From NCBI RefSeq assembly GCF_032911445.1, contig NZ_JAWJEJ010000001.1, positions 1,798,001 to 1,862,000 on the forward strand: DNA of 64,000 nt, given 5' to 3'. The DNA is from Sphingomonas sp. HF-S4. GTDB lineage: Bacteria; Pseudomonadota; Alphaproteobacteria; Sphingomonadales; Sphingomonadaceae. A program made the translations under genes and the position numbers. This document shows, one piece after another, positions 51,536 to 60,186 of this stretch (position 1 is the stretch's first letter; each line of letters starts with the position of its first letter). Below the pieces are notes generated by a model. The model was not told where the DNA came from, searched no databases, and was given only the letters and a program-made list of their open reading frames with translations.

Positions 51536-52531
51536 ATGCGCAGGCGGTTCATCATGGTCCTGTCAGGCGGCGCTGCCGCGCTGGTCGTACTCAGCGCGTG
51601 CCTGATGCTGATCCAGACCAGCCGATCCGGCCGCGAGATGCAGGCTCCGCCGCTCGAACTGTCATCGATGGCCGTGGAGGAACCGCCGGCAATGGCGGCC
51701 CCGCCCCCGTCCGCGTCCCGAAACGTCCCGGCTTCCCCGAGCATGGCCTTGATCCCCGCCCCGCCCCGCGAAAGCGGCGCCGCTTCCGAGATCGCTCCCG
51801 CCGATCCGATCGCGGTCAGCGTGCCCCAGCTCGCTTACGCCTATCGCCTGGGCTTCCGCCTCGCCGGCCCGCGAATCGCCGACGCGCAGCAGGCGCATCT
51901 CGCGCTCTGCCGGGACGCGGGGCCCGCACGTTGTCAGCTCATCGCGATGCGCAACGGCAATTCGGACGAAGGCTATGCCAACGCCAACCTCCAGCTCCGT
52001 GTCGCGAGCAGCATCGCGCAGCGCTTCCGCGACGATCTGGCTAGGACAATCGCTGCGGCGGGCGGCCGCGCAGTCGAGACCACGATCACAGCCGACGATG
52101 TTTCGAAGGACATGGTCGATACCGAGGCACGAATCCGCCAGCGCGAGATCCTCGTCGCCCGGCTGACCGGGATGCTGCGCAACCGCCAGGGCCGCGTCGC
52201 CGAGCTGGTCGAGGCCGAGCGCAGCGTCGCCGCGGCGCAGGAAGAGCTCGACCAGGCCAAGGGCTGGCTCGGCCAGTTGCGTACCCGCGTCGCGATGTCG
52301 CAGTTCACGATCACCTACACGCCCGCCACCGCGATCGAGCCGACGCCGCGCGAACCCTCGGGCCGGCTCGGCGACGCGGTGGTCGCATCCGCGGCGGCGG
52401 TTTATGCCGTTGGCCGCAACCTGCTGATCGTACTGATCTTCCTTACTCCCTGGGCGCTGATCTTCGGCGCCGGCGTCCTGCTCGTTCGGCGCTGGTACAG
52501 CCGGAGGCCGCCCCCACCCGCCGAAGCGTGA
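51536..52531 (+). CDS. DUF4349 protein (second of a tandem pair)
   Basis: 331 residues. N-terminal membrane/signal segment (FIMVLSGGAAALVVLSACLML) with Cys at the end of LSAC. Then a Pro/Ala-rich linker, the DUF4349 core (RIADAQQAHLALCRDAGPARCQLIAM, DTEARIRQREILVARLTGMLRNRQGRVAELVEAERSVAAAQEELDQAKGWLGQLRTRVAMSQFTITY) and a C-terminal membrane helix (LIVLIFLTPWALIFGAGVLLV). ATG 51536 has AAGGAG 8 nt before it. It shares the core and helix with the gene at 50396 but has a longer linker. Function unknown. Confidence 0.8.
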   Translation: MRRRFIMVLSGGAAALVVLSACLMLIQTSRSGREMQAPPLELSSMAVEEPPAMAAPPPSASRNVPASPSMALIPAPPRESGAASEIAPADPIAVSVPQLAYAYRLGFRLAGPRIADAQQAHLALCRDAGPARCQLIAMRNGNSDEGYANANLQLRVASSIAQRFRDDLARTIAAAGGRAVETTITADDVSKDMVDTEARIRQREILVARLTGMLRNRQGRVAELVEAERSVAAAQEELDQAKGWLGQLRTRVAMSQFTITYTPATAIEPTPREPSGRLGDAVVASAAAVYAVGRNLLIVLIFLTPWALIFGAGVLLVRRWYSRRPPPPAEA

Positions 52532-52574
52532 TTGCACCGCAACACGCCGTGCTTTATAGGCCCGGACCTTCCAC

Positions 52575-52624
52575 GGCCCCGGCAGCCGTGCGGTCCTTTG
52601 CCGCACCGCCGGGGCCACGCTTTT
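52575..52624 (+). promoter_or_regulatory. Structured leader hairpin before purC (terminator or attenuator)
   Basis: A two-tier hairpin: outer stem GGCCCCGGC / GCCGGGGCC (52575-52583 with 52608-52616), inner stem GTGCGG / CCGCAC (52588-52593 with 52601-52606), then ACGC and TTTT (52621-52624). It ends 18 bp before the purC ATG. It could end the upstream DUF4349 transcript or, if purC is transcribed through it, act as an attenuator. It does not match a purine riboswitch that I recognise. Confidence 0.6.
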
Positions 52625-52642
52625 CATGGGGTACAAGCCGAC

Positions 52643-53425
52643 ATGGCACGCCGCCGTCAGATCTACGAAGGCAAGGCAAAGATCCTCTACGAGGGTCCGG
52701 AGCCGGGTACGCTGATCCAGTATTTCAAGGACGACGCGACGGCGTTCAATGCCCAGAAAAAGGGCACGATCAGCGGCAAGGGCGTGCTCAACAACCGCAT
52801 CTCCGAGCATGTCTTCACGCTGCTCGCCGGGATCGGCATCCCCACGCACTTCATCCGCCGGCTCAACATGCGCGAGCAGTTGATCCGCCAGGTAGAGATC
52901 GTCCCGATCGAAGTCGTGGTGCGCAACGTCGTCGCCGGCAGCCTCGCCAAGCGCCTCGGCATCGAGGAGGGCACCCCCCTCCCCCGCACGATCGTCGAAT
53001 ATTACTATAAGGACGACGCGCTCGGCGACCCGATGGTCACCGACGAGCATATCCTCGCCTTCGGCTGGGCCGCGCAGGAAGAGCTGCACGACATGGCCGA
53101 CATGGCGATCCGCGTGAACGACTTCCTTTCGGGACTGTTCGCCGGGATCGGCATCCGCCTGGTCGACTTCAAGCTCGAGTTCGGCCGCATCTGGGACAAT
53201 GACTACGCCCGGATCATCCTCGCCGACGAGATCAGTCCCGATGGCTGCCGCCTGTGGGACATCGCCTCGGGCGAGAAGCTCGACAAGGACCGCTTCCGCC
53301 GCGATCTTGGCGGGGAAGTTGAAGCCTATCAGGAAGTCGCCCGCCGCCTTGGCCTGCTCCCCGAAGGCGACGCCGATTCCGCGGTGCTCGACCTCGAAAG
53401 CCACCGCAAGCGCCGCGGCAAGTAA
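52643..53425 (+). CDS. purC: Phosphoribosylaminoimidazole-succinocarboxamide synthase
   Basis: 260 residues. SAICAR synthetase motifs: [49 protein letters not shown] (ATP site), [27 protein letters not shown] and LVDFKLEFG...[14 protein letters not shown]. It joins aspartate to CAIR in purine synthesis. ATG 52643 matches the family start ([13 protein letters not shown]). No strong ribosome site is seen just before it (GGGG is 12 nt away), and the leader hairpin is close. An intrinsic terminator follows the gene. Confidence 0.96.
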   Translation: MARRRQIYEGKAKILYEGPEPGTLIQYFKDDATAFNAQKKGTISGKGVLNNRISEHVFTLLAGIGIPTHFIRRLNMREQLIRQVEIVPIEVVVRNVVAGSLAKRLGIEEGTPLPRTIVEYYYKDDALGDPMVTDEHILAFGWAAQEELHDMADMAIRVNDFLSGLFAGIGIRLVDFKLEFGRIWDNDYARIILADEISPDGCRLWDIASGEKLDKDRFRRDLGGEVEAYQEVARRLGLLPEGDADSAVLDLESHRKRRGK

Positions 53426-53448
53426 GCAGGGCCGGCTACGGCACATAA

Positions 53449-53480
53449 GGGGCGCGGAGGGCATCTTCCGCGCCCCTTTT
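53449..53480 (+). terminator. Intrinsic terminator after purC
   Basis: Perfect 10-bp stem GGGGCGCGGA / TCCGCGCCCC (53449-53458 with 53467-53476), then TTTT (53477-53480). It separates purC from purS, so the latter needs its own promoter in the 62 bp before its start, or reads through. Confidence 0.88.
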
Positions 53481-53542
53481 CCGTATCCGCGCGGCTATTT
53501 CCGATTGCGAGACTCGGTCCACCCGGCCATAGGGCTGCCCTC

Positions 53543-53773
53543 ATGAAACTCCGCATCATCGTCAGCCTGAAGAACGGCGTGCTCGACCCCCAGGGCAAGG
53601 CCATCCAGCACGCGCTCGCAGGCCTTGGCTTCGAAGGCGTCGACGACGTCCGCGCCGGCAAGATCTTCGAGCTCGACGTCGCCGACGACGCGAGCGACGA
53701 AGCGATCGACGAGATGTGCCGCAAGCTGCTCGCCAACACCGTGATCGAGAACTACCGGGTCGAAAAGCAATGA
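53543..53773 (+). CDS. purS: Phosphoribosylformylglycinamidine synthase subunit PurS
   Basis: 76 residues with the PurS fold: [46 protein letters not shown] and [17 protein letters not shown]. It is the small subunit that helps PurQ and PurL make FGAM. Its stop overlaps the purQ start by 4 bp (ATGA). The gene for the large subunit is not in the window and may lie elsewhere. Confidence 0.95.
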   Translation: MKLRIIVSLKNGVLDPQGKAIQHALAGLGFEGVDDVRAGKIFELDVADDASDEAIDEMCRKLLANTVIENYRVEKQ

Positions 53774-54435
53774 AGACCGCGGTCATCGTCTTCCCCGGCT
53801 CTAATTGCGACCGCGACATCGCGACCGCGCTCGAGGACGTGACCGGCACCGCCCCGGCGATGGTCTGGCACGGCGAGAGCGAACTGCCTTCGGGCATTGG
53901 CCTGATCGCGCTACCGGGCGGCTTCTCTTATGGCGATTACCTGCGCTGCGGCGCGATCGCGGCACGTTCGCCGGTGGTCCGCGCGGTGGTCGAGGCGGCC
54001 GAGCGCGGCGTCCCGGTAATCGGCATCTGCAACGGCTTCCAGGTGCTCACCGAGACCGGGCTGCTCCCCGGCGCACTGATGCGCAATTCGGGATTGAATT
54101 TCGTCTGCCGCAACGTCGCGCTCACCGTCGACAACAGCCAGTCGATCTTCACCAGCGGCTATCAGGCCGGCGAGACGATCACCGTCCCCGTCGCGCATCA
54201 TGACGGCAATTACTTCGCCGATGCCGCGACGCTCGACGCGCTCGAAGGCGAAGGCCGCATCGCCTTCCGCTATGCCGAGGACGTCAACGGCTCGGCGCGC
54301 AATATCGCCGGTGTGCTCAACAAGGCCGGCAACGTGCTCGGCATGATGCCCCACCCCGAGCGCCGCATCGAAGCCGCGCATGGCGGCACCGAGGGCCGCC
54401 GCCTGTTCGAGGGACTGCTCGAAGCCGTCGCCTGA
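53770..54435 (+). CDS. purQ: Phosphoribosylformylglycinamidine synthase subunit PurQ
   Basis: 221 residues. Class I glutamine amidotransferase with nucleophile Cys in [11 protein letters not shown] (near residue 86), His and Glu in [10 protein letters not shown], and the start [17 protein letters not shown]. It supplies ammonia from glutamine to PurL. ATG 53770 lies inside the purS stop, giving coupled translation. Downstream is an unrelated DUF5996 gene after 109 bp. Confidence 0.96.
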   Translation: MKTAVIVFPGSNCDRDIATALEDVTGTAPAMVWHGESELPSGIGLIALPGGFSYGDYLRCGAIAARSPVVRAVVEAAERGVPVIGICNGFQVLTETGLLPGALMRNSGLNFVCRNVALTVDNSQSIFTSGYQAGETITVPVAHHDGNYFADAATLDALEGEGRIAFRYAEDVNGSARNIAGVLNKAGNVLGMMPHPERRIEAAHGGTEGRRLFEGLLEAVA

Positions 54436-54544
54436 TTTCGGCCTGCCGGGCGTTTGGCGCGCTTGGTCTTCCAGGTACTAGAATACACCTCACAAGCGTC
54501 GCGCATTTGTGCGAGGGTGCCGCTTACATCAAGGGGAGCCGATC

Positions 54545-55495
54545 ATGAACGACGCGAGCACCGCATGGCCCGCCTTGCCCTATCCCGATTGGGCGGAAAC
54601 ATGCGCCGCGCTCCATCGCTGGACGCAGATCGTCGGCAAATACCGGCTGGCGCACACGCCCTGGGTTAATCACTCTTGGCACGCCACGCTCTACATCACG
54701 CCGCGCGGCCTGACGACTGGGCCGATCTCGGACGGCCCCCTCCCCATTACCCTGAGCTTCGATCTCCGCGCGCACGCGCTGATCGGCGAGACACCCCACC
54801 AACGCGAGCAGTTCGCGCTGGAAGCGATGTCCACTGCCGACTTCCTGGAAAGGACTACCGCGCTCGTCGATCGGCTCGGCGGCCGCATGGACATCCACGG
54901 CACGCCGAACGAAATTCCCGATGCGAGGCCCTTCGCCGAGGACCGCGCGCCGCGCCCCTATGACCGCGAGGCGGTTGAGCGGTTCCACACTGCGCTCACG
55001 CATATCGAGCGCGTCTTTCAGCAGTTCCGTACCGGTTTCCTCGGCAAGGTCTCGCCCGTGCATTTGTTCTGGGGCTCGTTCGACGTCGCCGTCACGCGCT
55101 TCTCGGGCCGCGGCGCGCCGCCGCATCCGGGCGGCGTGCCCGGCCTCCCCGACGACGTGACGCGAGAGGCCTATAGCCACGAGGTTTCCTCCGCCGGATT
55201 CTGGCCCGGCGGCGGCGGTGTCGACGAGCCGATGTTCTATTCCTACGCCTATCCCACGCCTCAAGGCTTTTCCGAGCGGTCCGCCGCCCCCGCCGCTGCC
55301 CGCTTCGACTCCAGGCTCGGCGAGTTCCTGCTATCCTATGAGGCAGTACGGACCAGCGCCGACCCCGAAGGCGAACTGATGCGCTTCCTCCAGTCGACGT
55401 ACGAAGCGGCGGCGGACCTGGCCGGATGGGATCGCGCCGCGCTCGAATGCGCCACCGGCATCCCTCGCAAGCCGCGCGCGGTGTCGGCGGGCTAG
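54545..55495 (+). CDS. DUF5996 family protein
   Basis: 316 residues. The motifs AWPALPYPDWAETCAALHRWTQIVGK and HSWHATLYITPRGLTTGPI, with HLFWGSFDVAVTRFSGR in the centre, mark DUF5996. Many aromatic and His residues are conserved but no catalytic role is known. It is cytoplasmic (no signal or membrane segment). ATG 54545 has GGGGAG at 6 nt; the frame is open to 54509. It is monocistronic between purQ and the convergent alpha/beta hydrolase. Confidence 0.85.
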   Translation: MNDASTAWPALPYPDWAETCAALHRWTQIVGKYRLAHTPWVNHSWHATLYITPRGLTTGPISDGPLPITLSFDLRAHALIGETPHQREQFALEAMSTADFLERTTALVDRLGGRMDIHGTPNEIPDARPFAEDRAPRPYDREAVERFHTALTHIERVFQQFRTGFLGKVSPVHLFWGSFDVAVTRFSGRGAPPHPGGVPGLPDDVTREAYSHEVSSAGFWPGGGGVDEPMFYSYAYPTPQGFSERSAAPAAARFDSRLGEFLLSYEAVRTSADPEGELMRFLQSTYEAAADLAGWDRAALECATGIPRKPRAVSAG

Positions 55496-55508
55496 GTACC
55501 CGCCCCGG

Positions 55509-56336
55509 CTAGAGGTGCGCCTCCAGCCACGCCTTGATGTCCCCCATCACTTCCTCCTTGCCGATATCGGCAAGCAGGTCGTGATAATGATCCTGGTAGA
55601 GCTTGAGCGTCTTGTCCGCCGATCCGGCGGTCTCATGGAAGAACACGCTGCCCTCGCACACCGTCGCCTTGTCCGCAGTGCCGTGCAGGATGAGTATCGG
55701 CAGCGTAATCGTTGGGAATTCCGCCCGTAGCCGCTCGTCGGCACGCACCAGCGCCGCCACCGTCGCCGCGGGCTGGGTCTCGTCCTTGATATACGGATCG
55801 GCATTGAGTGCGGCGACCGCGGCCGGATCGCGCGAAAAGTCCTCGTTCTTGAGCTTGAGCACCGCAAGCCGGGGAGCGATGTGGCTCAACCCCTTGATCG
55901 CAGCGAGCGCGAAGCCGGGCGCCGGCACCTGGAACGCGAAGCTCTCGCAGATGAACCCGTCGATCTCGGCCTGGTGGTCGAGCACATAGCTCGCCGAGGT
56001 CACCCCGCCTGCGCTGTGCCCGAGCAGGAAAACCTTCAATCCGGGGAACCGCGCCTTGGCAATCCCGATCGTCCCGGCGACGTCGGCGACATACTCGGCG
56101 ATGTCCTCGACATAGAAGCGTTCGCCCTGCGAACGCCCCCGCCCACGCAGGTCGAGCGCGAGCACGGCATAGCCGGCATCGACGAACTGCTCGGCCGCCC
56201 AGAGATACTGTCCACCATGCGAGTTGACGCCGTGGCAAATGACCACCACCGCGCGGGGCTCACCCCCAGGCTGCCAAGTCCGGTAGAAAATCTTCACCCC
56301 GCCCGCACTCGCGAATGTCGCTTCCTCGGCAGCCAT
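55509..56336 (-). CDS. Alpha/beta hydrolase (monoacylglycerol lipase/lysophospholipase type)
   Basis: 275 residues. The nucleophile Ser lies in LLGHSAGG (near 110), the acid in LILHGTADK and the His in QDHYHDLL. The oxyanion-side motif is VVICHGVNSHGGQYLW and the N-terminal LALDLRGRGRSQGERFYVEDI is the family signature. It has no signal peptide, so it is cytoplasmic or membrane-associated. It probably hydrolyses monoacylglycerol or similar esters. ATG 56336 has an AGGACTGC-like site. It stands alone. Confidence 0.88.
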   Translation of the reverse strand: MAAEEATFASAGGVKIFYRTWQPGGEPRAVVVICHGVNSHGGQYLWAAEQFVDAGYAVLALDLRGRGRSQGERFYVEDIAEYVADVAGTIGIAKARFPGLKVFLLGHSAGGVTSASYVLDHQAEIDGFICESFAFQVPAPGFALAAIKGLSHIAPRLAVLKLKNEDFSRDPAAVAALNADPYIKDETQPAATVAALVRADERLRAEFPTITLPILILHGTADKATVCEGSVFFHETAGSADKTLKLYQDHYHDLLADIGKEEVMGDIKAWLEAHL

Positions 56337-56421
56337 GCAGTCCTCCCGTCAATGACAGCGACAGACTGTTCCGAAACTGCAAGGACATGCAAGTGCGCAG
56401 ATTGCACAGCGCCGCAGCGCA

Positions 56422-57168
56422 TCAGACCCGCGTGGCGAAGGGCGTGAAATTCGTGCCCTCGTCATAGACGTCGACGCCCTCGCGCCGCTTGAGGAAGCCG
56501 ACCACCGCATAGGTCACCGGCGTCAGCAACACTTCCCAACCGACCTTGAGCGCCCATTGCGTGAACAGCACCTGCACCACCAGCTCGGTGGTCCAGCCCT
56601 CGGCGCCCCAGAAAGCGAGCGGGTAGAAGATCAGGCTGTCGATCGCCTGCCCCGCGAAGGTCGATCCGATCGTGCGGGCCCACAGCATCCGTCCCCGGGT
56701 CCACAGCTTCATCTTGGCGAGAACATAGGAATTGACCAGCTCGCCCGCCCAGAAGGCACAGACCGAGGCGAGCACGATCCGCGGCACCTGTCCGAAGATC
56801 GTCTCGTACGCCGCCTGGTTGCCCCAGCTTGGCGCCGGCGGCAGCGCGACGACAACCCACGACATCAGCGCCATGAACAGCACCGCGCCGGTCCCCGCCC
56901 AGATGACGCGGCGCGCGCGCGCATACCCATAGACCTCGGTCAGCACGTCGCCGATCACATAGGAAAGCGGGAAGAACAGGATTCCCGCGCCGAACGGCCA
57001 ATAGCCCAGGCCGGGCAGCCAGACCTGCGCGACCTTGCCCGCACCGAGCACGTTGGAGAGCAGCAGGATCGCGACGAACGCTGCCATGACGAAGTCGTAA
57101 TAGCGGAAATGCCCGCCTGCCACGGCATGCGCGGCGACCTGTGCCGGTCGTTCAGCCCCCTCGCTCAT
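56422..57168 (-). CDS. Queuosine precursor transporter (YhhQ / VUT family)
   Basis: 248 residues with about six membrane helices. The pattern YYDFVMAAFVAILLLSNVLGAGKVAQV, LFFPLSYVIGDVLTEVYGYARARRVIWAG and the C-terminal RTIGSTFAGQAIDSLIFYPLAFWG matches the VUT (YhhQ) transporters that import preQ0 or preQ1 for tRNA modification. ATG 57168 is used because it precedes the conserved region; ATG 57219 is possible but would begin 16 bp from the tRNA on the other strand. No queuosine genes are nearby. The tRNA-Arg beside it is not a queuosine tRNA. Confidence 0.87.
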   Translation of the reverse strand: MSEGAERPAQVAAHAVAGGHFRYYDFVMAAFVAILLLSNVLGAGKVAQVWLPGLGYWPFGAGILFFPLSYVIGDVLTEVYGYARARRVIWAGTGAVLFMALMSWVVVALPPAPSWGNQAAYETIFGQVPRIVLASVCAFWAGELVNSYVLAKMKLWTRGRMLWARTIGSTFAGQAIDSLIFYPLAFWGAEGWTTELVVQVLFTQWALKVGWEVLLTPVTYAVVGFLKRREGVDVYDEGTNFTPFATRV

Positions 57169-57226
57169 GAACGATGTATGATGCCGGTTTCGCCGCCGCG
57201 CAATCCGTGGCAGAGGCATGCCGCGC

Positions 57227-57303
57227 GCGCCCGTAGCTCAGCTGGATAGAGCACATGCCTTCTAAGCCTGTGGTCGTTGGTTCGAATCCAACCGGGCGCG
57301 CCA
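57227..57303 (+). tRNA. tRNA-Arg (anticodon TCT)
   Basis: A 77-nt cloverleaf with acceptor stem GCGCCCG / CGGGCGC, D stem GCTC/GAGC, T arm GTTGG-TTCGAAT-CCAAC, discriminator G and encoded CCA. The anticodon loop is CTTCTAA, so the anticodon is TCT (Arg, AGA codons). The anticodon stem CATGC / GCCTG has one T-C mismatch in the middle (57256 with 57268). The gene ends just before a minus-strand small gene. Confidence 0.93.
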
Positions 57304-57304
57304 G

Positions 57305-57550
57305 TTACTTCCCGTCCTTGCGGCCTCCGCGCCAATAGAGCAGCCCCGCGACGATCGCGGCAGAGCCGATGCCGACCGCGGCGCCGATGCCGAGCTGGCG
57401 GGCGTTGGGGCCGTTGCCACGGCGCTGCTTGGCGGCCGCCATCTCGCGGACAATCGCGACCGTCTCATTGTCCTCGACATGATCGTGGGGCGGTTCCTCG
57501 ACCGGATAGGGGGACTGGTTCTCGGCGGGGATAGGCGGCTTCTTGCTCAT
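57305..57550 (-). CDS. Small membrane-anchored hypothetical protein
   Basis: 81 residues: a polar, Pro- and His-rich N-terminal part (PPIPAENQSPYPVEEPPHDH), a short helical region (NETVAIVREMAAAKQRR) and one C-terminal membrane helix (LGIGAAVGIGSAAIVAGLLYW) with a basic end. No family recognised. Its stop lies 1 bp after the tRNA-Arg on the other strand. It is divergent from the DUF4398-like gene, which lies 203 bp away. Confidence 0.65.
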   Translation of the reverse strand: MSKKPPIPAENQSPYPVEEPPHDHVEDNETVAIVREMAAAKQRRGNGPNARQLGIGAAVGIGSAAIVAGLLYWRGGRKDGK

Positions 57551-57753
57551 GGTCTTCCTTCTGATGCGCCATGCTTCAACGAGCCGCTAATGCGGCGGTT
57601 GCGTGGTCGGTTGCAAGCCGCACGCTACGTCGAGCAGGATGCCGCAGTCGCCGAATATGCGCCTCGTCGACAGCCGGCACCGGCTCATCGTCGTCCTGGC
57701 AACCTAGATCAGCCGTGCCCGTTCGGCGGCCGGGGCAACGAGGAGTTGCAAAA

Positions 57754-58416
57754 ATGCGAAACATGAAACTGATGCTGCAGGGCGCGGGTATCGCCGCGCT
57801 GTTGATGGCGACGCCGTCGCTCGCGCAGAGCCGGATCGACCGGGCGCGCACCGCCGTCGCAGAAGCCACCGCCAAGGTCGAGGCGGCGGAGAAAGCCGGC
57901 GCGACGACCCATGCCTCCGAGGCGATGGGACGCGCCCAGGAATCGCTGCGCGTCGCCCGCGATCAACTCGCCCGCGACCATCGCGATTCGACGATCCAGG
58001 AAGCCCGCCGCGCCTCGAGCCTTGCCGATCAGGCGCTAGAGGAAGCCGAAGTGCACAAGAGCCAGGCAGTTTCGGCCGAGCGGGACGCGCGGCTGAACGC
58101 CGAGGCCGTCGCCAATGCCGAGGCCAGCGAGCGCGTCGCTGCGCAGGAGGCCGCGGCTTCGGCCGAGGCGCGCGCTGCCCAGGCGCAGCAGGCCGCTGCT
58201 AATTCGGCTGCCGCCGCCGAAGCGGCGGCCGCCCGCGCCGCCGCTGCGCAGCAGCAGGCGAGTACGGTCACCACGGTCGAGCAGACCACCGCCCCGGCGC
58301 GGACCTATTCGAGCGCGCGCAAGAAGACCACGGTCCGCAAGACCACCCGCAAGGCTTCGCCTGCGCCGACCGCGACGACCACCACCACGACGACGGTCGA
58401 GACGGGTCCGAACTGA
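57754..58416 (+). CDS. DUF4398-like exported coiled-coil protein
   Basis: 220 residues with a signal peptide (about 1-24, MKLMLQGAGIAALLMATPSLAQ). The mature protein is a long Ala/Glu/Arg-rich helix (AVAEATAKVEAAEKAGA, ASEAMGRAQESLRVARDQLARDH) matching the DUF4398 type, then an Ala-rich stretch and a Lys/Thr-rich tail (KKTTVRKTTRK, ATTTTTTTV). It probably lies in the periplasm as an envelope-linking or alanine-zipper protein. ATG 57754 has AGGAG at 8 nt. It is convergent with the L,D-transpeptidase gene, stops 2 bp apart. Confidence 0.72.
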   Translation: MRNMKLMLQGAGIAALLMATPSLAQSRIDRARTAVAEATAKVEAAEKAGATTHASEAMGRAQESLRVARDQLARDHRDSTIQEARRASSLADQALEEAEVHKSQAVSAERDARLNAEAVANAEASERVAAQEAAASAEARAAQAQQAAANSAAAAEAAAARAAAAQQQASTVTTVEQTTAPARTYSSARKKTTVRKTTRKASPAPTATTTTTTTVETGPN

Positions 58417-58418
58417 GC

Positions 58419-59138
58419 CTAACGCGCGCCGCGGCGCCCCGGCCCTGCCGGGGCGTCGTCGCTCATCGTGAGCACGTCATAGGCTTCGCCGCCCAGATTG
58501 CGCGTTTCCGCGACCAGCAGCGGTGCCGTTGGGTTGTAACTGGTGGTCACCGTGCGCAGGCTGCGGGTGTCCGCGATGAGCAACGGCTCGACAGGCGCAG
58601 CGAACGGCGCGTCCGAGATGTCATCGACGATCCGCACCGTGCCGCCCTTGGCGGTCAGGTCATAAAGCTGACGGGCGAATTCGCGCGGCAGGCGAATGCA
58701 CCCATGCGACGCGGGATAGCCCGGCAGCGGGCCGGCATGGAGCGCGATCCCGCCCCAGGTGAGCCGCTGCATATGCGGCATCGGCGCATTGCTGTAGAGA
58801 TTGGAGCGGTGGAACACCTTCTTCTCGAGGATGGTGAATTCGCCGAGCGGCGTTTCATAACCCGGCGCGCCGGTCGACACCGTCGTGATGCCGACCAGCC
58901 GATCGCCGCGATAGACCAGCGCCTGTTGCTGCCGGATCGCGATGACGAGGCGTACCGGCGCCGCCGCACTCGTGCCGGCCTTGACCAGTTCGGGGGTCTC
59001 GAACCAATGCGACTGGCCGGGCTTGAGACTGCGGATCGCCGAGTGATCGGCCGCAACCAGCGGCTGCGCCGTCGCCGGCGAAGCGCATCCGAACGCCACT
59101 CCCACGATCACAAGCGCCATGCGCGCGCCAAGGTTCAT
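58419..59138 (-). CDS. L,D-transpeptidase (YkuD family), exported
   Basis: 239 residues with a signal peptide (about 1-25, ending SPATA). The catalytic YkuD motif is SHGCIRLP (Cys nucleophile) preceded by IALHAGPLPGYPA; the N-terminal part has VYRGDRLVGITTVSTG and YETPLGEFTILEKK. It forms or exchanges 3-3 crosslinks or attaches proteins to peptidoglycan in the periplasm. ATG 59138. It faces a second, different YkuD-type gene across a 235-bp divergent gap. Confidence 0.88.
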   Translation of the reverse strand: MNLGARMALVIVGVAFGCASPATAQPLVAADHSAIRSLKPGQSHWFETPELVKAGTSAAAPVRLVIAIRQQQALVYRGDRLVGITTVSTGAPGYETPLGEFTILEKKVFHRSNLYSNAPMPHMQRLTWGGIALHAGPLPGYPASHGCIRLPREFARQLYDLTAKGGTVRIVDDISDAPFAAPVEPLLIADTRSLRTVTTSYNPTAPLLVAETRNLGGEAYDVLTMSDDAPAGPGRRGAR

Positions 59139-59373
59139 GACCGATATTCCTTTTGTCGCGGGATGCCCGCCCCACCTTCTTAAAGGTTTGTTAACCTAAT
59201 TCGGCGCCGCGCGCGAATCGCTTCAACCCGTGCGACTTTGTTCCGTCGCGGGCGCTCGACTCGATGAAATGGGCAGCGATTGCGGTGAGTTGCCGGCAAC
59301 GGGCCGGACGTTACCCCATATGAAAGATAAGCTCTGGTACAACGACAGAGCACAACGGGTAGCGGGTGGCTTA

Positions 59374-60087
59374 GTGACGCAAATTCTCGATTCGGTGCAG
59401 ACGCGCCGCACGCTGATGCGGTCGGCGCTTGTGATGGCCAGCGGTGCCGTGGTCTCGGCCTGCGCGACCAGGACCTTGAACCTGGCAGCCGCACCGGCTC
59501 CGATCGTTCCGGTTCCACAGCCTTCGCCGATCCCCGCAGCGCCCCAGGTCGTCAAGTCGACGCGCACCGCGCCTGGCAATATTCGCCCGGAATTGTTCAA
59601 GCGTGCCATCGCGGCGCTCGACCGGCATTCGGTACGCATCGCCTCGCACGATCGCATCGCGATCGCCGATTTCGCCACGCCCTCGCATCGCCCGCGCTTC
59701 CACATCGTGAGCCTGGGCAGCGGCGAAGTGCAGAGCTACCTCGTCGCGCACGGCATCGGATCGGATCCCGAGCATACCGGGCTGCTTCACAGCTTCTCGA
59801 ACGCCGTCAATTCGGAAGCCACCAGCGAGGGCGCATTCCTGACCTCAGATTATTATGTCGGCAAGCATGGCGATTCGCAGCGCCTGCTTGGGCTCGATCC
59901 GACCAACAACAATGCGTTCGATCGGGCGATCGTCGTGCACTCGGCCTGGTATTCGAATGCCGACATGATCGCCAAGCACGGCAAGCTCGGCCGCAGCCAG
60001 GGCTGCTTCGCGGTCGGCGAGCGCGAACTCGCCAAGGTGTTCGAGCGGCTCGGCCCGGGCCGGATGATCTACTCCGCCAAGGTCTGA
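59374..60087 (+). CDS. Murein L,D-transpeptidase catalytic-domain protein (YkuD_2 type)
   Basis: 237 residues from GTG 59374. The N-terminus TRRTLMRSALVMASGAVVSAC has a twin-arginine-like pair and a lipobox-like VSAC, so it may be a Tat or Sec lipoprotein. The catalytic domain carries HSAWYSNADM and GRSQGCFAVGE (catalytic Cys). YkuD_2 relatives are found in several envelope-remodelling proteins. The start is uncertain: ATG 59320 and ATG 59416 are in frame, but GTG 59374 gives the best signal peptide. It is divergent from the YkuD gene at 58419 and ends at a good terminator. Confidence 0.78.
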   Translation: MTQILDSVQTRRTLMRSALVMASGAVVSACATRTLNLAAAPAPIVPVPQPSPIPAAPQVVKSTRTAPGNIRPELFKRAIAALDRHSVRIASHDRIAIADFATPSHRPRFHIVSLGSGEVQSYLVAHGIGSDPEHTGLLHSFSNAVNSEATSEGAFLTSDYYVGKHGDSQRLLGLDPTNNNAFDRAIVVHSAWYSNADMIAKHGKLGRSQGCFAVGERELAKVFERLGPGRMIYSAKV

Positions 60088-60113
60088 TCCTTCCCCACCC
60101 GCGTTATCATCCC

Positions 60114-60143
60114 ACGCCCTCGGCCATGCGCCGGGGGCGTTTT
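60114..60143 (+). terminator. Intrinsic terminator after the YkuD_2 gene
   Basis: An 11-bp stem with one T-G pair (ACGCCCTCGGC / GCCGGGGGCGT, 60114-60124 with 60130-60140) and loop CATGC, followed by a T-run at 60140-60143. It lies 27 bp after the stop. Confidence 0.85.
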
Positions 60144-60186
60144 GCTACGCGGTACAGAGAGCGCAGTGCGACGTTCGCCCGACAAA

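Noticed and set aside
52626..52700. Short upstream frame starting ATG 52626 and overlapping purC in another frame
   Set aside because: It has no ribosome site and a random-looking basic translation; a coupled leader peptide cannot be supported.
57220..57303. tRNA gene as an integration site for a mobile element
   Set aside because: No integrase gene or repeat of the tRNA 3' end was seen on either side within the window.
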